From contig OY754982.1 in NCBI GenBank assembly GCA_963576475.1, positions 19,456,217 to 19,520,216 on the forward strand: a DNA stretch of 64,000 bases, written 5' to 3'. The translations under genes were made by a program, and so were the position numbers. Source of the DNA: Molanna angustata. Its lineage: Eukaryota > Arthropoda > Insecta > Trichoptera > Molannidae. The notes beneath the pieces were generated by a model. That model was given only the letters and a program-made list of their open reading frames with translations. It ran no database searches and was not told the origin of the DNA. The number at the start of each line of letters is the position of its first letter. Position 1 is the first letter of the stretch. Shown piece by piece: positions 13,412-23,539 of this stretch.

Positions 13412-13857
13412 AATTAATGCTTTAATTTAATAATAGCTCATGAAATTTATTAATGTTGTGTGCATCCATTATTGGAAGTCCAGCATACTCATAGATAAAA
13501 ACAAATATTTTGACATGAAAGTTATAAGCTGGATTTCTGTTGATGCGCCTTTATAAATAAATAAATAAATAAACAATTATGATCTTGTCAATTATTTAAT
13601 AAAAAAATACAAAACAATATCAAGATAGAAAAATAAAACAATACTCATGAAAATGAACAGGAAAGAAATATAAACAACAAAAAACCTATTTTATGAATTT
13701 TCTTTCTAACATTATTTCAACATAACATATTTTATAGGTATATTTTTTTCTATAATATAATACCTTAGGTACAATATTTACATTTACATCAAGAGAACCG
13801 AATATAAGTGATTGTTATCATCCTTTGATGTAGGGAATATTTAACTAAATGTAATAG

Positions 13858-14005
13858 GCCGACCGTCGGTTCGAATCCCAGCAGAGGAAAAAATTATTTA
13901 AATTAATTTTTCACGCTAATATTGCTTGTCTGGGCTGGAAACACCGGTTAGTTGGAAGAAATTGCCATATGGCAATAAACTCGCCACTTGCACTGGGTGC
14001 AAGGA
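13858..14005 (+). mobile_element. tRNA-headed SINE with LINE-type 3' hairpin tail, copy 2 (deleted head)
   Basis: The copy keeps GCCGACCG and GGTTCGAATCCCAGC (B-box-like), then TTTCACGCTAATATTGCTT, CTGGGCTGGAAACACCGG, TTGGAAGAAATTGCCATATG and GGTGCAAGGA. Compared with 36973-37165 the region between A and B boxes is lost. The TTGCC-ATAT-GGCAA hairpin is intact. Confidence 0.75.
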
Positions 14006-14009
14006 AAAA

Positions 14010-15350
14010 ATATTCGCATATTCAAAAGGAGAGAGATGTCGCGATTTACAATTATAATTGTTGGTGGACTGTTTTTTAGTTAATTTATATATTGCAACCG
14101 CTGAAGAAGTCATCTATATAAAAAATGTTATTATACTGTAAATTTCCCAATAATATAATAAAATAAAAATAAAATCACTTTTTTTCTTCTTCATCTATTC
14201 ATTTTGTTGAAATCGTCAGTAAAATGTTGACTAATTTGAATTATTTTCTACTTATTGCTATACTGATGGAATAAATATTTTGGCTCTGAAAATGTAGCAT
14301 GTATAAATTGAAATATCAAACTGTTAATGACTTTTGAGTTTCCCTACATAAAATAAAATATTAATAAAAATACTTATTGGTGACCCCGACGTGATATATA
14401 CCTATTTTTGTATTGATCGATGTTTGAGTATGTCTCCATAGTGCAAACATTAAATATATGTACGTGGAATAAAAAAATTGCATTAATACCCCTAGATAAA
14501 AGTTACAATGAACACGTGTCAAGTCAAAAGCGGTCCCAAATTTCGACGTCCACATTTCCGTCCTGGCCCCCAATAGGACAGCACGTTTGACATTATATTC
14601 AAACCACACGTATAATAATTAATTTTACACTTTTAGTTGGTAGACTTTTCACGCGGCTCGGCGGCGGTGGTGTGGTGGTGTTGTTGTTTCCTCTCGAAGA
14701 GATCGGGGGTCGGTCGGTCGGTGAGGGTGTCTTCCGAGTGAAAAATGAACATGGCTGCCACACGAGACGTGCCATGACACGTTTCACTTTTCTCTCTCCT
14801 TTGTGTCTCTCGTTCCTTCAAAATATTTTTATCTCATTGTCATTTATACGGGTGACATTTTTTTTTACTTTCCCTCTTTCTCCGCGCCCGGGAGGAGGGC
14901 TTTTTGAAAATGATTACCTATGCTCCGGTGCACTGCTGGGATATTTGACAGCATCCTCCCGAATTGCTGGATGTGTAGAGAACAATAATATGATGTCTCC
15001 AGCTACGCGTGGGAATGTATTTCATTTCTACATCTTGGTTCACTCCCACGAGACTATTTTCTTCCGGATTGTAACAGCTTTGGATGTGTCAATGTTTCTC
15101 AAAGAAAATAAAAAAAACATGTGACTGTTTTGAAACGTTCAACGAAGCAGTTGAAATTTCCATGTCTTAAAATAGATCCGAAATTATTATTTGTCAACGG
15201 ACAAGTATTGGTGAAACCCCAAGATAACACTAGTTTTAATTTCAGTTACTAATTTATTAAAGGCACTTACCGATTTTCGAAGACCGTCATGTCATTTCTT
15301 ACAAGACCCGTTATATCCAAGACGGTCTCCGCTTAAGCTCTTATTATATG
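14010..15350. other. Gene-free stretch with a GC-rich, CpG-rich island
   Basis: Bases 14640-14800 are strikingly GC-rich for this window: CACGCGGCTCGGCGGCGG, GTCGGTCGGTCGGTGAGG and ATGGCTGCCACACGAGACG. Neither strand gives a recognisable protein. A promoter or 5' exon is possible, but no TATA or initiator arrangement was convincing. Confidence 0.3.
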
Positions 15351-15354
15351 GGTA

Positions 15355-15660
15355 CTCATTACGTGGATAATATATTGTTTCCAATAGGGGTAGGTAAAGA
15401 GAACCGAACGTCACATGTATGTATCCTGGCACGCACCCATAACCTCATACATGTTGGGCTGTTGTTCACGCTTCTTATATTTCCGTCCTCCTTCAGAATA
15501 TCGTTCACATGGTCGTGCCATCCCTTTCTTGGGCGGCTCCGACCTTTCATTCCATTCTTGTCCGCACTGTATATTTTATTCGTTAGGCGTTCCTCAACAT
15601 TCTCCCCATGTGACCAAACCATCTTGTTGTGTTCACTTTCATTCTATTAATAACAGCTAC
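15355..15660 (-). pseudogene. 3' end of GRGRP...AYPARDMA LINE, copy 2
   Basis: The minus strand reads EERLTNKIYSADKNGMKGRS, RPRKGWHDHVNDILKEDGN and VNNSPTCMR, then loses frame in the region that should encode the Cys/Asp-rich end. It is a frameshifted copy of the family at 400-795 and 40300-40621. Confidence 0.7.
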
Positions 15661-15719
15661 TTCATATCTCATTTCAACTGCATTAAAATATTAACTGAAA
15701 TTAAAAATATTTAATTTCT

Positions 15720-16380
15720 AAATAAAATAATTTAATTATTAGGCATTTTGGTATTCCGTTGTGTGTTTCGAAAATTTCTTAATCTTTATTTTTGAAAAAC
15801 TCAAGATATAGGTACTCAGTAAGAAAATATCATTTTACTATTTTTGCTTGTTAAGAATGGTGTGATCTTCAAATTATCTACCTAACGTTATTTTTGAAGC
15901 ATTATACATAATAAGTACTTTCATGTGTTGGTAGATTGCTTAACATTGTTTGCTTAGTTAAGTACAATATTTGATGTTGTCTGTAAACTTGCAAGCGTTT
16001 ACGAGTCATATGCAATTTCACCCTTGTACTTGTATGTTTGTTTTTTGTCAACAAATTAATTGTGAACAGAAAATAAATAAGTCACACCATACCTAATTTT
16101 AAATGAAATCTTCAAAATATTGATTCATATACATAATAAGTTTATTTCAAAATAAGAAGTACTTCTCGGGCAACCAACAGGTAGGTACTATGTCAAATAT
16201 TAATTAAACATACACTTCATAACAAGTTGCCACATTCTGGAGACTTTTGATATTTATCACCTCACAGACCACGAAGTACAGAGAAATGTAAAATATAAAA
16301 ATTACTAGCAGTTTTCAGTCTGTCGATTAACACGGTTCCAAACTGTAGAATTCCATAATAATCATGATAAATATGATCAC
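15720..16380. other. Anonymous AT-rich stretch
   Basis: No gene or repeat boundary was recognised. Confidence 0.45.
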
Positions 16381-16385
16381 ATATG

Positions 16386-16541
16386 TATTCCACAACGAAT
16401 TTTTTTGTCTTCCGACAACCGTTTTGGCGTACAAGGCCACAATCAACTGGTCAAATGGCTAACAAGGCCATAATCAACCAGTTGATAATGGCTTTGAAAG
16501 CCGAAACGGTTGTCGGAAGACAAATAAATTCGTTGTGGAAT
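16386..16541. repeat. Foldback element with ~75-bp arms and almost no spacer
   Basis: The left arm starts TATTCCACAACGAATTT and continues TTGTCTTCCGACAACCGTTT. The right arm is its reverse complement with a handful of mismatches, ending ACAAATAAATTCGTTGTGG. The arms include CCGAAACGGTTGTCGGAAGAC, close in pattern to the CGAAACGTCGGCAGAC in the 10.8-kb inverted repeat. Confidence 0.8.
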
Positions 16542-16599
16542 ATATATGTATTCATATTTATCTATTTATTTAACAAATTGTACCTACATAATATAAACA

Positions 16600-17035
16600 A
16601 ATATAATGCACACTGGCGGGCTTATTGCCATTAGTCAATTTATTCCAATCAACCATATTACCGAGTGACAGTGCATCAACATCAACAAAATCATGTACAT
16701 CAATAAAAAATGAAAGCTAAAAAAGAAAAAAGATAATATACATATCACCAAGATAAATAAAAAAACATCATAGCATAAAAGGATTGGTAAAGAACAAGAA
16801 AAGGAAATGGAAATCATGTCTTTAGGGATAAATATTCCTTCTTTAGTAAATATTACGTAGCAAAGGGAAGGAAGGAAAAGGAGAGGTATCAGGTATTTTC
16901 GGAGATATATCCCTGCTTTAATGTTTTCTTGAAAATGGAAAGCGAGTTTGACGAAGTTATATCAGGACTCAAATTATTCCAGAGTCTTGCTGAACGTACT
17001 TCAAAGGAAGAGCTGAAAAATTCAGTGTTGTGAAT
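16600..17035 (-). pseudogene. LINE 3' end (VRSARLWNNLS family) with TTGCC hairpin
   Basis: The minus strand encodes FEVRSARLWNNLSPDITSSN and SLSIFKKTLKQ before a stop. This is a common C-terminal signature of CR1/Jockey-group LINE ORF2. About 300 bp downstream in sense lies a decayed version of the GGTTGG...TTGCC...GGCAA...CGCCAGTGTGC tail (near 16605-16660). The same protein end and tail occur at 39780-40200 on the plus strand. Confidence 0.7.
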
Positions 17036-17307
17036 GGGGATAGTTTATGTATGTAGTACGTTCAGCAGATAGAAGCGATAGGCCGTGATTAGATAAATAG
17101 GTGAATTTTGTTTAAATTTTATTTAAATTTATGTATCAGTCAATTTAAATTGCTCCTTGACTTACGTAGAGCTCAGATCATTGACACTTTTTGACACAGT
17201 AAATTTCTCAACACCAGTTTCATAGAGCCAACAATTAAATTTAAACGTCCTTGAATTGATCTTGTTACACTCGACGCCGCATTATAAGTTATCATTAAGA
17301 ATATACT

Positions 17308-17439
17308 GACGTTATTCATTCATGAACTATTCCAGCAGTTGGAATTAAAACAGATGCTACCCCCGGACGATTAAATCAAATAATTTTTTTCTTAAAAAAT
17401 CCAGGAATTTATTTTGGACAATGCTCTGAAATCTGCGGG
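17308..17439 (+). pseudogene. cox2: Nuclear mitochondrial insertion (numt): cox2 3' segment
   Basis: Read with the invertebrate mitochondrial code, these 44 codons give [20 protein letters not shown], then RLNQ, then [13 protein letters not shown]. This is the CuA-binding domain of cytochrome c oxidase subunit II. The W is encoded by TGA (17323-17325), a stop in the nuclear code and Trp in mitochondria, which marks mitochondrial origin. GQCSEICG holds the two Cys and the Glu of the CuA site. Similarity stops abruptly at 17440, where AN-HSFMP would be expected. Upstream of 17308 similarity is lost. No other mitochondrial gene was found beside it. Confidence 0.92.
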
Positions 17440-17444
17440 TAACT

Positions 17445-18300
17445 GAATGGTTTTGTATTTGTCTCATTGACGACTTGATATTTTTTTTCCCAAAGATGTA
17501 GTGAAAACATATTTATGAATTTCGACTATGCCAATGTTCGCATTTCAGCTCCCCGGAGAATTGTAGGACGTATTTATTGATTGGCGTCAGGGGAACGCTG
17601 AGCTTTCCTCTATATCGAGTATGGAAATATTTGATAAGATTAGCATAACATTTGATTGTTTTGGTAACGAGTTGACAGCCATTCTACTCGCACAGAACAG
17701 TTGACAGGGATGATGTGACATTCCGTGTATTTCCACTGAACTTCTTGCTGTGACAACAGAAATTCAACTGTGTGACACATATGTTTTGTGTATTGTGTCA
17801 AATGAGTTGTGTCACAAGTTGACTGTTGCGAAGTCTATACAGTTAATAATAAAGTAGCTGTTAATTGATTCTAATTTAGTGAAACATTTAAACGTCTATC
17901 TTCTGATTTTCATTTCTATTTTGTTTCAGGAGGTTGAAAATACTTTTTTATATATATTGTCTTTCGTTTCATTACATTCAAAAATATCTGTGCATATTTT
18001 TACCTAATAATTCAAATTGATCTTAGTTTAAAATTATAGAGTTCTTTGGATAGGTGTCGTATCTTTTTTACATCTTATCCGAGTTGTCTAAGAATTATTT
18101 TTTTTTGAAAGTGATGGGTACTTTTTATTTAAATTTGCGGTGGAGACATTTTGATGGCTTAATTTTTTTTTTGAAAACTAATAAAAACACAAAAAATATT
18201 TTCCATCGGATAAAATACCGATTATAAATGCGCCGTTTCACCTTATTCCTATTGGATAAGGAAGAGAGAACCGTGCAAAACCGAATCATTTTTTACTTTG
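17445..18300. other. Anonymous stretch after the numt
   Basis: No gene was recognised. Bases 17540-17720 are moderately GC-richer, without a recognisable product. Confidence 0.4.
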
Positions 18301-18306
18301 AATTCC

Positions 18307-18471
18307 GGTCGAAAGGTGTAATCAAAACCCGCATGATTACCCATATCATGGATATAATCATCTTATGGTGTTCTATAATATATTTTAGAACACCATAAGA
18401 TAATTATATCCATGATATGGGTTATCATGAGGGTTTTGATTCCACCGTTTGACAAGGCTTGCCCTCCCCTG
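18307..18471. mobile_element. Foldback MITE, copy A
   Basis: Arms contain TACCCATATCATGGATATAA and TCTTATGGTGTTCT, with their complements CACCATAAGATAATTATAT and CATGATATGGGT around a short loop. The right end is GATTCCACCGTTTGACAAGG, CTTGCCCTCCCCTGG. The left outermost end (expected GGGGCAAGTCTGG) is missing. Three more copies lie at 19711, 49251 and 61642. No coding capacity. Confidence 0.85.
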
Positions 18472-18839
18472 GTACACCTACATAATTTTAATTCGCTCAC
18501 GTTAAAGTTAGAATATCTATTGCATTGGAAGGAGAGATTGACTTTCACAAAATATTTAAAATCATGTGTTTTTTCGGGCTTATATTCTATGAGGCACAAT
18601 TTTTAAAATGAAATATTTATTTTTAAGAACAAATAAAGAGAGATATGGTTTTCTGTATATGGCGTCAAAAATATTTAATGAAAATATTTAATGATATTGT
18701 GTTATTTAGTAAAAGGTTAAAAGTGTATTTGTTGAATGAACGTGACTGAGTAGTGAATTGGCAAATTGTGTGATGTAAATGTATGTGTTGGTTAAACGTG
18801 CTTATTAATTAATGTTTTTTACTGTAAATTTAATTTTTT

Positions 18840-18980
18840 TCTTATGACCCCTTATACCAGCAGTCTGCTGTCTGGGGTACTTTATTTTGTTGTTTTTTGT
18901 ATTTTATGTTCAGTAGAATAATAATAATGTGTATATATTATTGTATTTATTATGATTGAAATAAATTAAAAAATATATTT
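18840..18980 (+). repeat. LINE 3' end with two-tier hairpin
   Basis: ACCCC (18847-18851) pairs with GGGGT (18874-18878), and CAGCAG (18858-18863) pairs with CTGCTG (18865-18870). An A/T-rich tail with AAATAAATTAAAAAATAT follows. The architecture equals that of the GAACAGG/CCTAG hairpins, but the inner sequence differs, so a related LINE family is likely. Confidence 0.45.
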
Positions 18981-19296
18981 TTATCCAGGAAACCTTATTA
19001 ATATGCTATGATTGTTGATTTTTCGAAGTTAACTTGCGAGTTTAAAAAACATATTTTATATATTTTTAATAATATCATGTGTTGTCTACTTTGCGATTGT
19101 TACGAAATATTCGCAAATTCCAAACCCTTCCATTGTAAACATCGTGTTGTTATTTTAGGAAGGCGCAATCTACCCTCCCCCGGAGTTCTGAAGCGACACA
19201 TTTTGGCAGGAATCGTCAGAAATTAAAGATGTATAAACTTGAAAACTTTCCGGTGTGACATCCCGAATTAGTTTCCTTGAGAAATCGGGTATACGA

Positions 19297-19322
19297 GTTG
19301 GTTGGTTGGTTGGTTGGTTGGT
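19297..19322. repeat. (TTGG)n microsatellite
   Basis: Six GTTG/TTGG units in a row. The surrounding region (18980-19700) shows no recognisable gene. Confidence 0.85.
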
Positions 19323-19710
19323 ATATGGGCTTGTTGAAACTTTAGATTCTGGCTTCTCCGTGGAGAATTTGGCATAGATATGGAAATTTCATACTATTCT
19401 ACGCAATCCACAAAGCAATTATATTATAAAGTCACGGGCCTCATGTTACTACCGGTTTACCATACAAATGTATCGTTTTAATATCCTTTTGGAATTGCTC
19501 CTTGTATGGTGCGAAATAAAATTTTATTTTGTTTTTCTCAATGGACCAGTATTTTTAATCTTAAATACTGTCCATAACCACACTCTTATATTGTAGAACC
19601 ATACACATTTTATCTTAGATGAATAGAAAACCAAAAATATTTTTAACCTTTACAATATATATATATATATACGATATTTGGATTAGCTAACAAGAGACAA
19701 AAAAAAAACA

Positions 19711-19882
19711 TCAAAATCAAAACCATCCATGTTTACCCATATCATGGATATGATTATCTTATGGAGTTCATAACATCTTAAAATATTGTATAACTCCATA
19801 AGATAATTATTTCCATGATATGGGTAGTAAAAAAAAATATGGATGGTTTTGATTCCGCCGGTTGACCAGACTTGTCCCCCTG
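19711..19882. mobile_element. Foldback MITE, copy B
   Basis: Arms share TTTACCCATATCATGGATAT, ATTATCTTATGGAGTT and the complementary AACTCCATAAGATAATTAT. The right end reads GATTCCGCCGGTTGACCAGA, CTTGTCCCCCTGG. The left end has been replaced by A-rich sequence. It lies 1.2 kb from copy A. Confidence 0.85.
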
Positions 19883-20049
19883 GTATCTTTAGGACTTTCG
19901 TACCCTAACTACTTTCTGAAATTTCTGGTCAATGAATTAATGGAGGTAAACTTCTATTTCTCTCAAATAGCATTCACATGCCTAGTATGCAGCATTTTGC
20001 AATCCTTATTTTCTCTTTCGCGATGATACATTTTTTGTAATCCCGTTTT

Positions 20050-20145
20050 CATTATTTCTTCATCTTTCTAAGCCTATTCCCGTCCACTCCTGGACGAAGA
20101 TCTGTTCCATTTGCCTCCATGTCGCCCTGTCTTCATTAGGTATAT
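20050..20145 (-). pseudogene. LINE C-terminal fragment (WRQMEQIFVQEWTG)
   Basis: The minus strand reads EDRATWRQMEQIFVQEWTG. A relative on the plus strand at 61895-61975 reads ERRAWKEMVESFVREWTG. This is the extreme C-terminus of a LINE protein family; nothing upstream is preserved. Confidence 0.5.
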
Positions 20146-20149
20146 TATA

Positions 20150-20820
20150 CATAAATTGAAAAAAAAATCGTTTCAATTCAACATCGACACTTTCATAGCT
20201 GTCGCTTTTTAGTCAAGGCGAAGGAAAATTCTTAGGATTTTTTTTTATATTTGACCACCTAAAAATATTTGGTTTCGTTATTGTTTTCACAATGTTTTGT
20301 TGTCTTAACTGAAATAAATTTTGTGTTTAAAAAAAAGGTCACTCGCTAAAGCTCTTGAAGAATGCACACAACAATAAGTACAATTGTTGGATCGTTGTGA
20401 ACGATTTTTATCCCTGTTGTCGACGGTGAGTCGCGTGATGACTTAATTGAAATGGCATACAAAGGTGATTTTTATGGCTTTTTCATTTCACCCCCGGGAG
20501 GTGGTGTCAGTCGATCGCCATTAGCCGCTTCAAAGTACGATATCATCGGGACAGGTCCGACAAAAATATACGAGGTGCCCAAGTGTTAGATTTTTTTATG
20601 TGTCGAATAATGTATTATGGTTTTGATCCCAAAAGCTTTTCTCTTTTTAATTTTTTTTCCAGTTGTCGACATATTTGCTACGATGTATTATAATGTCAAA
20701 GTATGTAAGTTATCTATCAGTTGTCTCACACTTATACGACAATCTAAAAGTATTTACTTGCAAATGTGACTGCGAAGGTATTTATCGGTTAGTAGAATCA
20801 AAAGAAGTTTGGGTTATTAG
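20150..20820. other. Gene-free stretch with a GC-richer block
   Basis: Bases 20400-20590 are GC-richer (ACCCCCGGGAGGTGGTGTC and AGTCGATCGCCATTAGCC). They lack coding signals and may be conserved noncoding DNA. Confidence 0.3.
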
Positions 20821-20823
20821 ATA

Positions 20824-21009
20824 GGTCGGTGGCAGAGCGGTTAGCGCGCTGGGCTAGTAATCCAGTGGTCGCGAGTTCGAATCCTGCCTCGACCGATTTC
20901 GTTCACCTAAGCACAAGCATTTATTTGCTTATTTTAGGGAACGTAGGAAGATGTATATGTACTTGTTTAACAAGGACATATTCATTTTATTTATTAAAAA
21001 AAAAAAAAA
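20824..21009 (+). mobile_element. SINE with tRNA-Thr(AGT)-like head and poly-A tail
   Basis: The head folds as a tRNA. TCGGTGG can pair with CGACCGA (one mismatch). GCAGAGCGGTTAGCGC supplies the D arm and A box. CTGGG-CTAGTAA-TCCAG gives a seven-base anticodon loop with AGT. GTTCGAATCC is a B box. The T stem has a mismatch, and the head runs straight into GATTTCGTTCACCTAAGCAC, AACAAGGACATATTCATTTT and a poly-A run. That body recurs at 11436-11547 and 58799-58842, so this is a pol III-derived SINE and not a working tRNA gene. Confidence 0.85.
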
Positions 21010-21114
21010 TTAAAATGTTGAGGATACGATGGTTCATCTTTCTATTGACTTTTTCATCTCATACGTTACGTCATGTCACTTTATTCATTTATTTATTCAT
21101 TTTCACAATACATG

Positions 21115-21330
21115 CATATATATAAATCAACAACGCCCAACTAGGTATTACCTGTTCTGGGGCTGCTGTTAGGTATATTAAATTATCGTCAATTTGAACA
21201 TATACAGAAATATAATTTACATATCATAAATATAAACACAAAATACAAAACAATGAAAACAACATAATTTATAAGTACAACATAATATTTAAAAAAAGCA
21301 ATCATGTATCACAACAATTAAAATCTTAAC
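21115..21330 (-). repeat. LINE 3' UTR with GAACAGG/CCTAG hairpin
   Basis: In sense, GCCCCA-GAACAGG-TAATA-CCTAG-TTGGGC (21133-21165) forms the two-tier stem with one mismatch. AACA/TGTT can extend it. The flanking A-rich sequence resembles the 3' UTR below 53265. Minus strand. Confidence 0.65.
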
Positions 21331-21499
21331 AAGCGTCTATCGCCTTCATATTAACATAAATGCTCCCTATCTAGGTTTTCATTTCGTTTATTATTTAAGC
21401 TTTCTTTACCTAAAATTATGGTTTTTCCGAAATTATTCCAATATTACGTGAAAAATATTTCATTATTATTATAGTTTTTTTCGAATTTGTAATTATTTA

Positions 21500-21975
21500 A
21501 TTTACTTTTTTAAATACTGTGTATATTGTTTATCTAACTGTCGATATGTTCAAGAGAAATTATTTCTCTTAACAGATCGACGATGTTTCTAGCCAAGATC
21601 AGCGAAATTTTTTATGACCAGGTCTATATTTATCATGTTTTCTTAATTTTGAAGTAAAAATTGAAGAAATTAAGTCAAACACGATTTGTATGTCAGTATA
21701 TACTACACAATATCTAGGGGACTCTCAATAGTTTGATACTTAATCTCCAAACATACATAAATGCCATCAAGCTGTTTACATATTTGAGGTAGAAAAAAAG
21801 GACTGACCTCCACACTATCCTTATTTGATATACATGTTTTCTATATAAAAAAAATACCTTAAAATATCCAATAATTCGGATTTAATGGTACTTTGCGATG
21901 TATACTTCAACTATACCTACTATCGCCATCGACAGTTGGATCTCATGTGTTACATGTAACTAGTTATTGTGAAAG
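21500..21975 (-). repeat. Dispersed palindrome-bearing repeat, copy 2
   Basis: In reverse orientation it shows TAACTAGTTACATGTAACAC, GAGATCCAACTGTCGATGG, the GGAGGTCAGTCC block and ATCGACAGTTAGATAAAC at the far end. The 42-bp palindrome sits at 21539-21580. It is about half the length of copy 1 because the middle is deleted. Confidence 0.7.
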
Positions 21976-22239
21976 GCTTCTAGCCGTATAGACATATGAA
22001 TAAATAACACAGATCTGAAAATTTTGAAACAAATGATTTGTTTTTTACCTATTATTTTAATTTTATTTTTTATTTTTTTATTTATTTTAAAAAGTGAATA
22101 CACAATATTCCTTAATTGATAACATATATATATACATAATTGTAAATATATATTAAGTACCCGATGGAAGGATTTTAATATCAAAGCGATTCACCTTTGA
22201 GTTCAATTATAATTGTTAATCGCGTTTAAAGTTTAATAA

Positions 22240-22380
22240 GGGATATTTATTTATTTATTAAAATCCTTTTTACAAGTATAATAATAACAATAAGTACAAT
22301 ATAACTTTATACAGTAGTTAATAAAAATTATAAGTTATACTATGAGTAAGAAAAAGTTAAGTTTGTCATTAGTGTATACA
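22240..22380 (-). repeat. Probable LINE 3' tail
   Basis: TTTATTTATTTATTAAAA at the left is followed by A-rich sequence resembling other minus-strand LINE tails here. No hairpin or protein was found, so support is weak. Confidence 0.35.
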
Positions 22381-22748
22381 TATATATGCATATACATTTG
22401 TCGAAACACCTCAATTTTTAAATCACTTGGACTCATACATATTTCTTTGCTCTGAAACAATCGGTTTGAGAAATTCGTAAGATATTTTTTGCACTCTTCA
22501 GGAGGGAGAGTCTTTATTTCAAATGATAGTCAACGTCGGAAGAGAACTAAGAAGAATCATCATTTTATTTAAATTCGAGATATATACTGCTGTTCTCATA
22601 TTTTGACTTTTTTGTGTTTGTTGATTTGACTTACAAACTTCTGTGACTCAGTTCAGTTTCTCTTGCGAGACCTCGTCTGAATATGGCCCTGGCTTTAAGC
22701 TCGTGCAACCTTCATTCGATATCATCATATCTTTATTTGTGGTCGAAT

Positions 22749-22771
22749 ATTATTATTATTATTATTATTAG
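22749..22771. repeat. (ATT)n microsatellite
   Basis: About eight ATT units. No LINE junction is seen on either side, unlike the ATT run at 35117-35133. Flanking sequence (22640-23100) is GC-richer, without recognised coding. Confidence 0.85.
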
Positions 22772-23449
22772 GGGTTGAAGGTATCGGCTGCGATGCTATC
22801 GACTCACTGCCACCTACCCCCAAAGCTCGTCTCGACCCTCCGTTTCAGAATGCAAATAACGTTTCGAGTGCTTTACGTGCTCGGGAGAATTTTTACCTCG
22901 TCTGTAAGTCACCTACCTATATGTACTATCTACATAAGGTATATAGGTATTAGAGCGAATTTATTATCATTTAAGCTCCCGATCGATTTGCATGTTTTAA
23001 AGGTGGCCGAACACGGTTTGACCATTTCCAGGGTTGTCGGCCAGCTGACGAGTCATGTGGTTGTATCGTCACGTGTTTACTATTTTTTTAAGCTTCGTTT
23101 TTTTCCCCCGATCCAAAGGATTGCGTCGAATAAACCTTTACAATAAGAGTTTTTGTACGTGGGCAGTCAAAAATAGGGTATTTTTTTGCATGGAAAATTC
23201 CACTATACATTTTGGTAATGACACATTTATTTATTTATTTTTCAACGATACATAATTACACTATAAATAAAACAGCGTTAAGTACCTATAACAACAAAAT
23301 AATTTCAAGATTACAGTGACAATATATCCTAAATTTAATGCTAGGTTACTATTAAAGGTTTAAAGTAAGCTGGTACAAGCAATTATGCTCCAGGAGGATA
23401 CATAATAAAAATATGAACATAAAGTTCTGTATTATTTTTATATAGTCTC

Positions 23450-23490
23450 ATTGGACGTCCAACTAGGTGAACCTGTTTTAGGACGTCTGA
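23450..23490 (-). repeat. LINE 3' hairpin (GACGTCC stem variant)
   Basis: GACGTCC (23454-23460) pairs with GGACGTC (23481-23487). The inner core in sense is AAACAGG-TTCA-CCTAG. TTTATTTATTTATTT at 23225 is the likely tail on the minus strand. Same core as the other hairpins, different outer stem. Confidence 0.7.
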
Positions 23491-23539
23491 TATGTAGATA
23501 CGATTTGTAGGTATCAATAACTTAACCAATTTAAGATAC

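Noticed and set aside
20824..20896. Functional tRNA-Thr(AGT) gene
   Set aside because: The fold has mismatches in acceptor and T stems, and the sequence continues into a repeated body with poly-A that recurs elsewhere, so it is a SINE head.
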